Part shown: piece by piece, positions 56,103 through 64,000 of the stretch
Numbering within the stretch: position 1 is the first letter of the stretch
Layout of the letters: each line of letters opens with the position of its first letter
Source of the DNA: Bacteroides salyersiae WAL 10018 = DSM 18765 = JCM 12988
Lineage (GTDB): Bacteria; Bacteroidota; Bacteroidia; Bacteroidales; Bacteroidaceae
DNA length: 64,000 nucleotides
Direction of reading: 5' to 3'
Assembly: GCF_000381365.1 (NCBI RefSeq)
Contig: NZ_KB905466.1
Location: 1,819,207 to 1,883,206 of the forward strand
Made by a program: the position numbers and the translations under genes
Notes under the pieces: model-generated
Databases searched by the model: none
Told to the model about the DNA's origin: nothing
Seen by the model: only the letters and a program-made list of their open reading frames with translations

Positions 56103-57167
56103 ATGAAAAAAATTCTACTTATAGTCATTTTAACATGCATCACTTTCTATTGTCAGGCAAATCAGAACCGGGTGATTGTAGGTGCAGAGCAAACAAACGT
56201 TTATCTCCCCTTATTGAAAAATAAGCGAATAGCTATTTTTTCCAATCATACCGGTATGATCGGAAATAAGCACTTACTGGACGTGTTGTTGGAGAATAAG
56301 ATAAATGTAGTAGCCATATTCTCTCCCGAACACGGGTTTCGTGGTAACGCAGATGCCGGAGAACACGTTTCAAGCTCGGTGGATTCGAAAACCGGCGTGC
56401 CCATCCTCTCGTTATACGATGGTAAATTAGGTAGGCCCAGTGAAGAATCGATGCGGAAATTCGACCTGCTGATAGTCGACATACAAGATGTAGGATTAAG
56501 ATTTTATACCTACTATGCATCCATGGTCCGCTTGATGGATGCATGTGCAGAGTATAACCGCAAAATGTTGATACTGGATCGTCCTAATCCGAACGGTCAC
56601 TATGTAGACGGCCCCATCTTAGACATGAAATACAAATCAAGCGTCGGATGGCTTCCCATTCCGATAGTACACGGCATGACATTAGGAGAACTGGCATTAA
56701 TGGTTAATGGCGAACGGTGGTTGCCGGCTTCACGCATTTGTGATATAACAGTCATAAAATGCAAGAACTATACACACCAGACAATGTATGAATTGCCGAT
56801 CCCTCCCTCCCCTAACCTGCCGAATATGAAAGCTGTGTACCTTTATCCTTCTACCTGCTACTTCGAGGCAACTCCCGTCAGTCTGGGTAGGGGGACACGG
56901 CTTCCTTTTCAAATATACGGACACCCTAATATGTTAGGATATGATTACACCTTCACACCACAAAGTATACCGGGTGCAAAAAATCCTCCCCAACTCAACA
57001 GAATTTGCCACGGTGTGAATTTAAGTGAACTGAGCAATGAAGAAATATGGAAAAAAGGAGTAGATTTGAGTTATCTTATCGATGCCTACCGGAATCTGAA
57101 TATGGACGATTACTTTTTCCGGCCGTTTTTCGAGCTGTTGACAGGTAGAGATTATGTACGAAAATGA
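56103..57167 (+). CDS. NamZ-like (DUF1343) exo-beta-N-acetylmuramidase, frameshifted end
   Basis: 354 residues with a signal peptide to about 20. DUF1343 motifs run in order: RIAIFSNHTGMIG, FSPEHGFRG, PILSLYDGKLGRPS, VDIQDVGLRFYTY, LILDRPNPNGH and the C-terminal FRPFFELLTGRDYVRK. DUF1343 proteins (B. subtilis NamZ/YbbC) release MurNAc from non-reducing ends of peptidoglycan glycan. The frame stops at TGA after the A-run at 57161-57164, while the usual last 34 residues continue in the -1 frame. One A appears to be missing, or a -1 slip restores the protein. It leads an operon with the symporter. Confidence 0.85.
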   Translation: MKKILLIVILTCITFYCQANQNRVIVGAEQTNVYLPLLKNKRIAIFSNHTGMIGNKHLLDVLLENKINVVAIFSPEHGFRGNADAGEHVSSSVDSKTGVPILSLYDGKLGRPSEESMRKFDLLIVDIQDVGLRFYTYYASMVRLMDACAEYNRKMLILDRPNPNGHYVDGPILDMKYKSSVGWLPIPIVHGMTLGELALMVNGERWLPASRICDITVIKCKNYTHQTMYELPIPPSPNLPNMKAVYLYPSTCYFEATPVSLGRGTRLPFQIYGHPNMLGYDYTFTPQSIPGAKNPPQLNRICHGVNLSELSNEEIWKKGVDLSYLIDAYRNLNMDDYFFRPFFELLTGRDYVRK

Positions 57168-57268
57168 TAAAACAAGGTAAAAATGCGGATGAGATCAAAG
57201 CGATGTGGAAAGAAGATGTAGAGAAATTCAAGATACAACGCAAGCCTTACCTTATATATGAAGAATGA
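57164..57268 (+). CDS. Displaced C-terminal fragment of the NamZ-like protein
   Basis: Thirty-four residues starting MIKQGKNADEIKAMWKEDVE and ending YLIYEE, the normal DUF1343 C-terminus. Its ATG overlaps the upstream TGA as ATGA, so it could be made by re-initiation, by -1 frameshifting on the A-run, or simply result from a one-base deletion or a sequencing error. Confidence 0.6.
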   Translation: MIKQGKNADEIKAMWKEDVEKFKIQRKPYLIYEE

Positions 57269-57319
57269 CCGGTTCTTTCCTGTTGATGAATTACAAATTA
57301 TTAAATTATAAATGACCGC

Positions 57320-58768
57320 ATGACTCCAGTTTCTATTTTAATCACAATCGTGGCGTATTTCATTATCCTGTTTACGGTTTCATACATCGCAGGCAGAAAG
57401 GCCGATAATGAAGGTTTTTTCGTTGGGAACCGTAAATCGGCCTGGTATGTAGTGGCTTTTGCCATGATCGGCTCCAGTATATCCGGAGTGACATTCGTTT
57501 CCGTTCCGGGTATGGTAGCGGCAAGCGGATTCTCCTATTTGCAGATGGTACTCGGTTTCGTCGCAGGGCAAATCATTATCGCCTTTGTTTTGATACCGCT
57601 TTTCTACCGGATGAATTTAGTATCCATTTATGAGTATCTGGAGAACCGGTTCGGTCTGTCTTCTTACAAGACCGGTGCATGGTTCTTTTTCATCTCAAAA
57701 ATGTTAGGAGCAGCCGTGCGGTTATTCCTTGTTTGCCTTACACTACAACTGTTGGTATTCGAGCCTTTCCACCTGCCGTTTATTCTTAATGTCATCATTA
57801 CCGTAGCTCTTGTCTGGCTATACACTTTCCGTGGCGGTGTAAAATCACTGATATGGACCGATTCCCTGAAAACGTTCTGTCTGGTAGTATCCGTAGTTCT
57901 ATGTATCTATTATATCGCTTCCGATCTTAAGTTAGGTTTCGGAAGTATGATAGCCACCATCTCCGAGAATGATTTTTCCCGCATGTTCTTTTTCGATGAT
58001 GTGAATGATAAGCGCTACTTCTTCAAGCAATTCCTGGCGGGAGTGTTCACAATGATCGCTATGACCGGACTGGATCAGGACATGATGCAACGCAATTTAA
58101 GCTGTAAAAATTTTAAGGATTCACAGAAGAATATGATTACCAGCGGTATTTCCCAATTCTTCGTCATCCTGTTATTTCTCATGTTAGGAGTGTTATTATA
58201 CACATTTACCGCACAACACGGAATTGAAAACCCCGAGAAAAGCGACGAATTATTCCCGATGATAGCTACCGGTGATTATTTCCCGGCCATAGTGGGCGTA
58301 CTGTTTATTATCGGACTGATTTCATCTGCTTATTCGGCAGCCGGTTCGGCTCTGACCGCCTTGACAACTTCTTTTACAGTAGACATATTAGGAGCAAAAA
58401 ACAAAGCAGAAAATGAATTGGTAAAGATACGCAAACGTGTACATATCGGCATGGCCATCATCATGGGCATTGTCATCTTCGTGTTCAATCAATTGAATAA
58501 CACCAGCGTAATCGATGCTGTCTACATCTTGGCCAGTTACACCTACGGACCTATTTTAGGACTTTTTGCTTTTGGCATTTTCACAAAAAAACAGGTACGC
58601 GATAAATATATCCCCATAGTAGCCATTGTTTCTCCCATCCTCTGCTTTATCCTGCAAGAAAATTCGGAGAAGTGGTTTAACGGATATCAGTTCAGTTATG
58701 AGTTACTGATATTCAATGCATTGTTCACTTTTATAGGTCTTTGCCTGCTTATTAAAAAGAAAAAATAA
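57320..58768 (+). CDS. Sodium:solute symporter (SSS family)
   Basis: 482 residues with about 13 membrane helices. SSS-family segments include DNEGFFVGNRKSAWYVVAFAM at the start, SVPGMVAASGFSYLQM, TGLDQDMMQRNLSCKN and SSAYSAAGSALTALTTSF. SSS carriers bring in sugars, sialic acid or similar solutes with sodium. In Tannerella forsythia the inner-membrane MurNAc carrier MurT is an SSS-type protein. Its position directly after a MurNAc-releasing enzyme suggests the same job here, though no etherase (MurQ) gene is visible in the window. The substrate is inferred from context. Confidence 0.88.
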   Translation: MTPVSILITIVAYFIILFTVSYIAGRKADNEGFFVGNRKSAWYVVAFAMIGSSISGVTFVSVPGMVAASGFSYLQMVLGFVAGQIIIAFVLIPLFYRMNLVSIYEYLENRFGLSSYKTGAWFFFISKMLGAAVRLFLVCLTLQLLVFEPFHLPFILNVIITVALVWLYTFRGGVKSLIWTDSLKTFCLVVSVVLCIYYIASDLKLGFGSMIATISENDFSRMFFFDDVNDKRYFFKQFLAGVFTMIAMTGLDQDMMQRNLSCKNFKDSQKNMITSGISQFFVILLFLMLGVLLYTFTAQHGIENPEKSDELFPMIATGDYFPAIVGVLFIIGLISSAYSAAGSALTALTTSFTVDILGAKNKAENELVKIRKRVHIGMAIIMGIVIFVFNQLNNTSVIDAVYILASYTYGPILGLFAFGIFTKKQVRDKYIPIVAIVSPILCFILQENSEKWFNGYQFSYELLIFNALFTFIGLCLLIKKKK

Positions 58769-58800
58769 TTTTTTAATCAGATAATCAAGTATTACGCCGT

Positions 58801-60669
58801 ATGAATAAGAAAATATATACCGGTATTCTATTTTTGTTCGCTGTATTAACCGGCATCCGGGCGCAGATCGGGGAGCACTTTCGTTTTGCTCTCCTGACAG
58901 ACATTCATGTCACCCAAAAAGGAACCGCCTTTGACGATCTCCAAAACTCCATTCACCAAGTGAACAGAACGCAAGATATCGACTTCGTACTGGTAACGGG
59001 TGACATCACAGAAGAGGGTGACCGTGCTTCCATGCAAAGAGTGAAAGCAGCTCTCGGCCAATTAAAAGTCAAATATTATATCATTCCCGGAAATCATGAA
59101 ACAAAATGGAGCGAAAGCGGAGTGACGGATTTCGGGCATATTTTTGGCGGAGAACGTTTCAAATTCGAACATAAAGGCTTTCTCTTTTTAGGATTCAATT
59201 CCGGACCATTAATGCGTATGGCCGATGGTCATGTCGTTCCGCAAGACATCACCTGGCTTAAGAAAGAATTGAAAGAGGCCGGAAAAGAGAAACCCGTATT
59301 TCTGGTCACTCACTATCCGATGCTAAAAGGCGATGTGGATAATTGGTACGACGTAACAGACGCTGTGCGCCCTTATAACATCCGCGCTTTTCTGGGCGGG
59401 CATTACCATCTCAACAAATTCTTCTCATACGATGGTATTCCCGGAATCATCAACCGTTCCAATCTGCGTGGAAAAGAAGCAATTGGTGGGTACAACATTT
59501 ATGAAATCACCCCGGATTCCCTTCTTGTCTATGAACAGAAAATTGGTAAGGAGCCTCAAAAGTGGTGCTCGCTCTCATTAGTCCACTCATATTATGACAA
59601 AAAAGGAGCAACAGACAAATATCCCGATTACTCCGTAAACAAAGAGTATCCGCAAGTAAAAGAAAAATGGTTAGTACAAACCGGTATCGGTATTTATTGC
59701 TCACCGGCAATAGCCGATAAGCAAGTTTTTGTAGGTGATGATATGGGCTTTCTGACCTCCTATAGCCTTCAAAAAGGGAAAAAACAATGGAGTTTCCATT
59801 CCGGCAACCGTATAGTAGGAACACCGGCGGTAGCCGACGGCATAGTCGTATTCGGCTCAGCCGATAAGAAGATTTACGCGTTGAACGCAAACAATGGAGA
59901 ATTACGCTGGGAAGTAGAAGCCCAAGAACCAGTCCTGGGTGCTGTGACCATTGATAACGGAATAGTTTATATAGGGGCCAGCGATCATACATTCCGCGCT
60001 ATCGATCTCTATACCGGAAAAATCAAATGGACATACACAGGTGTAAAAGGTTATATAGAAACCCGCCCTCTGATTGAAGAAGACAAGGTGATTTTTGGAG
60101 CATGGGATAACACACTCTACGCCCTCAACAAGAATACCGGAGAAGAACTGTGGAAATGGACAGGCGGATTAACCCGTATGCATTTCTCTCCTGCAACAGT
60201 ATGGCCGGTAGCCGCTAATGGCAAAGTATTCATTACTGACCCGCAACGTGCCATGACTGCCATCGATTTGGCAACAGGAGAGACCATATGGCGTACTTAC
60301 CAGTCTACCGTACGCGAAACAATCGGATTGTCTGCCGATAAAAAACGGGTATACAGTAAGACAATGAATGACAGCATCGTCTGCTACTCTACCCTAGGAG
60401 ACAAGCCACACCAGTTATGGAGCTCCAATGTCGGCTTTGGTTATGAGCATGCTCCTTCCATGCAAGTCGAAAAAGACGGAGTAATGTTCGGCAGTACGAA
60501 AGGAGGGCTTATCTTTGCACTGGAGCCATTAACAGGCAAAGTTCTATGGAAGTACAAAATCGGTAACTCTCTGATTAATACCGTCGTCCCTATCAATCGC
60601 CATCAGGTATTATTCACGGCTACCAGTGGAGAAACCGGACTGTTAGAGTGGAAAGAACCAAAAGAATAA
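58801..60669 (+). CDS. Secreted metallophosphoesterase-PQQ propeller fusion
   Basis: 622 residues, signal peptide ending near IRAQ. Residues about 25-260 are a calcineurin-like phosphoesterase with DIH (34-36), GD (67-68), GNHE (97-100), THYP and GHYH, so the two-metal site is complete. Residues about 280-620 are PQQ-like (YWTD-type) propeller blades with repeated VFGSADKKIYALNANNGELRW and IYIGASDHTFRAIDL patterns. The phosphatase would act outside the cytoplasm, and the propeller may bind substrate or a partner. It follows the symporter by 32 bp. The target is unknown. Confidence 0.85.
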   Translation: MNKKIYTGILFLFAVLTGIRAQIGEHFRFALLTDIHVTQKGTAFDDLQNSIHQVNRTQDIDFVLVTGDITEEGDRASMQRVKAALGQLKVKYYIIPGNHETKWSESGVTDFGHIFGGERFKFEHKGFLFLGFNSGPLMRMADGHVVPQDITWLKKELKEAGKEKPVFLVTHYPMLKGDVDNWYDVTDAVRPYNIRAFLGGHYHLNKFFSYDGIPGIINRSNLRGKEAIGGYNIYEITPDSLLVYEQKIGKEPQKWCSLSLVHSYYDKKGATDKYPDYSVNKEYPQVKEKWLVQTGIGIYCSPAIADKQVFVGDDMGFLTSYSLQKGKKQWSFHSGNRIVGTPAVADGIVVFGSADKKIYALNANNGELRWEVEAQEPVLGAVTIDNGIVYIGASDHTFRAIDLYTGKIKWTYTGVKGYIETRPLIEEDKVIFGAWDNTLYALNKNTGEELWKWTGGLTRMHFSPATVWPVAANGKVFITDPQRAMTAIDLATGETIWRTYQSTVRETIGLSADKKRVYSKTMNDSIVCYSTLGDKPHQLWSSNVGFGYEHAPSMQVEKDGVMFGSTKGGLIFALEPLTGKVLWKYKIGNSLINTVVPINRHQVLFTATSGETGLLEWKEPKE

Positions 60670-60697
60670 GAAAAATAAAAATATATAAAACTGAAAT

Positions 60698-62164
60698 ATG
60701 AAAACTACAATTAATTGCTTCATCCCTTTTGCAGATGCAGCACAGGCCGAAAAGACAATACAGGGTTTGAAATCGTCAAACCTGGTAAAAGATATATATT
60801 TGTTAGTAACGGAAGACACGGAAGTTCCTCTCCAGGGATGCCGGATTCTGCACGTGCCGGCACTCAATTCCACTGCAACCATGCGCATAATAGCTGCCCA
60901 CTCCGATGCCGACTACACACTGTTTTATACTAAGTACACTACACTAAAACTGGGCATGTTTGCCCTCGAACGCATGACCCGCATTGCAGAAGACAGTGTT
61001 GCCGGCATGGTATACGCCGACCATTACCAAGTATCAGAAGGGATTCAAAAAAATGCTCCTGTAATAGATTACCAGTTTGGCAGTCTTCGCGATGATTTCA
61101 ACTTCGGATCGGTTTTGCTATACAAGGCAAGTGCCCTGCAAGAAGCCGTCACCCGAATGAAAACCGACTATCAATTTGCCGGCCTGTATGACCTGCGGCT
61201 TAAACTCTCGCAAAAGGAATCGCTGGTTCACATCAACGAGTATCTCTATTCGGAAATAGAAAACGATACCCGAAAAAGCGGTGAAAAAATATTCGATTAT
61301 GTAGACCCCAAAAATCGAGGAGTACAAATAGAGATGGAACAAGCTTGCACAGAACATCTGAAAGAGATAGGCGGCTATCTGGCTCCTACCTTCAAAAAGA
61401 TCGAATTCGATGCCACCGATTTTGAATATGAAGCTTCTGTCATTATTCCGGTACGCAATCGCATCCGTACCATCAAGGATGCCATCCGTTCGGTATTAAA
61501 CCAAAAAACGGATTTCAAATTCAACCTCATCGTCATCGACAACCACTCTACTGACGGTACAACAGATGCGATCCGTGAATTTGCATCCGACGACCGTCTC
61601 ATTCACATCCTGCCCGAACGCAATGACTTAGGTATTGGCGGGTGTTGGAATCTCGGAGTGCATCATGATAAATGTGGAAAATTCGCCGTACAATTGGATA
61701 GTGACGATGTATACAAGGACGAAAACACCCTAAAAACAATGGTTAATGCGTTCTATGAACAAAACTGTGCAATGGTGGTAGGTACCTATATGATGACGGA
61801 TTTCCACATGAATATGATTGCTCCGGGCATCATCGACCATAAAGAATGGACTCCCGAAAACGGACGCAACAATGCCCTGCGTATCAATGGGCTGGGTGCT
61901 CCACGTGCTTTTTACACACCGGTATTACGAGAAATCAAAGTCCCCAACACCAGCTATGGAGAAGATTATGCTCTCGGACTCAATTTCTCCCGCCGGTACC
62001 AGATAGGCCGTGTTTACGAGGTAGTATATTTATGCCGCCGTTGGGACGATAATTCCGACGCTTCATTGGACATTATAAAAATGAACGGACACAACCTGTA
62101 TAAAGACCGTATCCGCACTTGGGAATTACAGGCCCGCATTGCCATGAACCGTCATCAAATGTAA
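60698..62164 (+). CDS. Family 2 glycosyltransferase with N-terminal extension
   Basis: 488 residues, no signal peptide. Residues about 1-245 form an extra domain with its own GT-A-like look (LVKDIYLLVTEDTE, DADYTLFYTKYTTLKLGM). Residues about 246-400 are a canonical GT2 core: ASVIIPVRNRIRTIKDAI, LIVIDNHSTDGTTDAI, NLGIGGCWNLG-like LGIGGCWNLG and the metal-binding LDSDD. It probably transfers a sugar from a nucleotide donor in the cytoplasm. It is encoded between the phosphoesterase and DUF4922 genes with short gaps. The product is unknown. Confidence 0.82.
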   Translation: MKTTINCFIPFADAAQAEKTIQGLKSSNLVKDIYLLVTEDTEVPLQGCRILHVPALNSTATMRIIAAHSDADYTLFYTKYTTLKLGMFALERMTRIAEDSVAGMVYADHYQVSEGIQKNAPVIDYQFGSLRDDFNFGSVLLYKASALQEAVTRMKTDYQFAGLYDLRLKLSQKESLVHINEYLYSEIENDTRKSGEKIFDYVDPKNRGVQIEMEQACTEHLKEIGGYLAPTFKKIEFDATDFEYEASVIIPVRNRIRTIKDAIRSVLNQKTDFKFNLIVIDNHSTDGTTDAIREFASDDRLIHILPERNDLGIGGCWNLGVHHDKCGKFAVQLDSDDVYKDENTLKTMVNAFYEQNCAMVVGTYMMTDFHMNMIAPGIIDHKEWTPENGRNNALRINGLGAPRAFYTPVLREIKVPNTSYGEDYALGLNFSRRYQIGRVYEVVYLCRRWDDNSDASLDIIKMNGHNLYKDRIRTWELQARIAMNRHQM

Positions 62165-62172
62165 GGACAAAG

Positions 62173-63111
62173 ATGGATACAAAACAGAAAATAGAACGGT
62201 TGCTAACCGACCAGCTTTCTGCATGGGAGTTGGCCGGAAACAATTATGCAGCATTAACCCGGATTAAAGTCAAAGACCTAAATGTAAACGGGATGCACTA
62301 TAAAGTACAATTTAATCCTGCACGCATTGTCTCTTCGGCAGCCAAAGTAGATGCCCAATCCATACAAGAACGGAAATGTTTTCTTTGCCCCGCCAACCTC
62401 CCTGCCATGCAGAGAGGGATTCCATTCAAAGATAATTATCAGATACTGATTAACCCGTTTCCGATTTTCCCGAAGCACCTTACTGTTCCGGCTTTAGAAC
62501 ACGTGGACCAACGTATAAAAAAACGTTTTGGAGACATGCTCGATCTGGCGGCTATTGCCGAAGATTACATCGTTTTTTATAACGGTCCGAAATGTGGTGC
62601 TTCCGCTCCCGACCATGCTCATTTTCAAGCTGGCAATAAAGGTTTTCTCCCTCTTGAACAAGAATGGAGGAATAAGAAAGCCGGAAAGATTGTCACCTAC
62701 AGGACAGCGTCTCTTTCTTATCTGGATGATGCTCCACGAACCACTCTGGTTATAGAAACCGGAAACCGGGAAGACGCCATCGCACTATTCAACCTTGTAT
62801 ACAACGCAATGGAACTCAAACCGGGAGAAGACGAACCCATGATGAACATTCTTGCATGGACAGAAAACAGCCAATGGATTGTTTGCATTTTTCCACGCGC
62901 CAAGCACCGCCCGTCCTGCTATGCGGCAGCAGGAGACGCCAATATCCTCATCAGTCCGGCATCCGTAGATATGGGAGGCGTATTCATCACCCCGCAGGAA
63001 AAAGACTTTGAAAAGCTAACGGCAACAGACATTATGTCTATACTCGGAGAAGTCTGTCTGGACACAGATGAGTTTCGTAAACTAAGACAACGCATAAAAG
63101 AACAATTATGA
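62173..63111 (+). CDS. DUF4922, GalT/HIT-like nucleotidyl transferase-type protein
   Basis: 312 residues from the ATG at 62173, 8 bp after the glycosyltransferase stop (the longer frame from 62119 overlaps it). CxxC at C69/C72 may bind zinc. The HxHxQ motif of GalT and Ap4A phosphorylases is present as H148-A-H150-F-Q152 after CGASAPD. DUF4922 has no assigned reaction, but such folds move a nucleotide to or from a sugar phosphate. The stop overlaps the SpoIID start as ATGA, so the two are translationally coupled. A role in sugar-1-phosphate handling is a guess. Confidence 0.8.
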   Translation: MDTKQKIERLLTDQLSAWELAGNNYAALTRIKVKDLNVNGMHYKVQFNPARIVSSAAKVDAQSIQERKCFLCPANLPAMQRGIPFKDNYQILINPFPIFPKHLTVPALEHVDQRIKKRFGDMLDLAAIAEDYIVFYNGPKCGASAPDHAHFQAGNKGFLPLEQEWRNKKAGKIVTYRTASLSYLDDAPRTTLVIETGNREDAIALFNLVYNAMELKPGEDEPMMNILAWTENSQWIVCIFPRAKHRPSCYAAAGDANILISPASVDMGGVFITPQEKDFEKLTATDIMSILGEVCLDTDEFRKLRQRIKEQL

Positions 63112-64000
63112 GAGAGCCCAAAGTACATGTCGGCATCCTGTCCGAAACAAAAATAGAATTTATTTTTCCGGATACTTATCGTGTCAACGAAGAAGAAGTA
63201 TCCGGAAAACAACTTGTCCTTTTTGATAATGGTAAGATTCTCTGGAAAAACAACCGTTACGATGAATTGCTGTTTGAATCCTTGCGGGAAGAGACTGACT
63301 CTTTCGAATTATTAGATGTAACGATCGGCATCAATTTCCATTGGGAACGCAAGGAGAACCAACGTTTTCACGGAGCACTGAAATTTATTGTAGAAGATGA
63401 AAAGATAACCGGTATCAATGTCATCCATGTAGAAGATTATTTAACCAGTGTCATCTCTTCGGAAATGAGCGCAACCGCTTCTTTGGAACTGCTGAAAGCC
63501 CATGCAGTCATTTCGCGCAGTTGGTTACTTTATCAGTTGAAAGTTGAAAGTGGAAAGTGGAAAGTTGCTATGCAGCATAATAACGCAGCCAACTCTCAAC
63601 TAAATAAGGACTCTCAACTTTCAACTTTCAACTTTCAACTAATAAAGTGGTACGACCGGGAAGACCATATGCACTTTGACGTATGCGCCGATGATCATTG
63701 TCAACGCTACCAAGGAATCACCCGGGCAAGCACTGAAATGGTAGAGCAAGCCATCCAAGCTACCCGGGGACAGGTATTAACATCCGAAAATAAAATCTGC
63801 GATGCGCGCTTCTCTAAATGTTGCGGAGGGGCCTTCGAAGAATTTCAATACTGCTGGGAAGACGTAAAACACCCCTATCTTGTCAAACAACGAGACAGTA
63901 AAAAAGCGACCTTCCTACCCGATCTACGTATCCATTCAGAAGCAGAGAAGTGGATACGGACCTCTCCTGATGCATTCTGTAATACGAAAGAAAAGAGAAT
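63108..64000 (+). CDS. SpoIID/LytB-domain protein, truncated by window, repeat read through in frame
   Basis: 297 residues visible from the ATG overlapping the DUF4922 stop; the end lies outside the window. SpoIID features are EDYLTSVISSEMSATASLELLKAHAVISRSWL, then HFDVCADDHCQRYQGI and FSKCCGGAFEEFQYCWED. Bacillus SpoIID cleaves denuded peptidoglycan glycan. No signal peptide is visible, which is odd for a wall enzyme. Between SWLLYQ and KWYDREDH about 35 residues are encoded by an inverted low-complexity element (63535-63640) that keeps the frame open. Confidence 0.85.
   Translation, partial: MREPKVHVGILSETKIEFIFPDTYRVNEEEVSGKQLVLFDNGKILWKNNRYDELLFESLREETDSFELLDVTIGINFHWERKENQRFHGALKFIVEDEKITGINVIHVEDYLTSVISSEMSATASLELLKAHAVISRSWLLYQLKVESGKWKVAMQHNNAANSQLNKDSQLSTFNFQLIKWYDREDHMHFDVCADDHCQRYQGITRASTEMVEQAIQATRGQVLTSENKICDARFSKCCGGAFEEFQYCWEDVKHPYLVKQRDSKKATFLPDLRIHSEAEKWIRTSPDAFCNTKEKR
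63535..63640. repeat. GTTGAAA-type inverted repeat inside the SpoIID gene
   Basis: The left arm (63535-63567) repeats AGTTGAAAGT/AGTGGAAAGT. The right arm (63591-63640) repeats its complement, ACTTTCAACT. The core at 63568-63590 reads CTATGCAGCATAATAACGCAGCC in two blocks and resembles the core of the element at 18170-18200 (both have TAxCGCAGCC). The whole element is translated without a stop. Confidence 0.85.

Overview
The window looks like chromosomal DNA from a gut-type Bacteroidales, most likely Bacteroides in the broad sense. The support is a SusC/SusD pair, acidic lipobox tails after the lipoprotein cysteine, Bacteroides-type -7 boxes (TAnnTTTG) upstream of many genes, and housekeeping neighbours (folP-cdaA, murF, asd, lolD) of matching divergence. 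No rRNA, tRNA, CRISPR array, integrase or complete insertion sequence was seen. The species cannot be named from the sequence alone.

Left part (1-22251), mostly core functions: an exported three-gene operon (LPP20-like, DUF4384, transglutaminase-like; minus strand); lrgA-lrgB; a DUF2156 and a GNAT acyltransferase pair; folP-cdaA-tldD-tldE (minus); an orphan TPR histidine kinase; murF; vanZ-like; a sodium-dependent NSS transporter and a helix-hairpin-helix protein; a CPA2 antiporter-tcdA-lolD operon (minus); and asd.

Central part (22521-49142, minus strand): a roughly 25-kb operon-like run. In transcription order it holds susC, susD, two lipoproteins (one with a PKD domain), a GHL10-type glycosidase, a secreted propeller-like protein, three tandem NAGPA/DUF2233 phosphodiester glycosidases, a PD40 propeller protein, a zinc N-acetylmuramoyl-L-alanine amidase and a fourth NAGPA protein. 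A BadF-type sugar kinase lies just upstream. Strong hairpins sit in several of the wider gaps, and the susC leader can fold into a closed multi-stem element that pairs away a GGAGG sequence.

Right part (50827-64000, plus strand): a second PD40-amidase pair paralogous to the first, then a NamZ-like (DUF1343) exo-muramidase with a C-terminal frameshift, a sodium:solute symporter, a metallophosphoesterase-PQQ propeller fusion, a family 2 glycosyltransferase, a DUF4922 (GalT/HIT-like) protein and a SpoIID/LytB-domain protein cut by the window edge.

Together the right 42 kb reads as a candidate locus for foraging on bacterial cell walls. Amidases would strip peptides, GHL10 and NamZ would act on the denuded glycan, SusC/D would import fragments, and the symporter and BadF kinase would take up and phosphorylate amino sugars. 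The NAGPA set would cut sugar-1-phosphodiester bonds of the kind that join wall teichoic acid to MurNAc. The pathway is inferred from domain content and is not demonstrated. A separate theme is repeat DNA: three intergenic arrays with unrelated words but the same 22-23-bp pitch, and hairpin-forming microsatellite elements, one of which is read through in frame inside the SpoIID gene.
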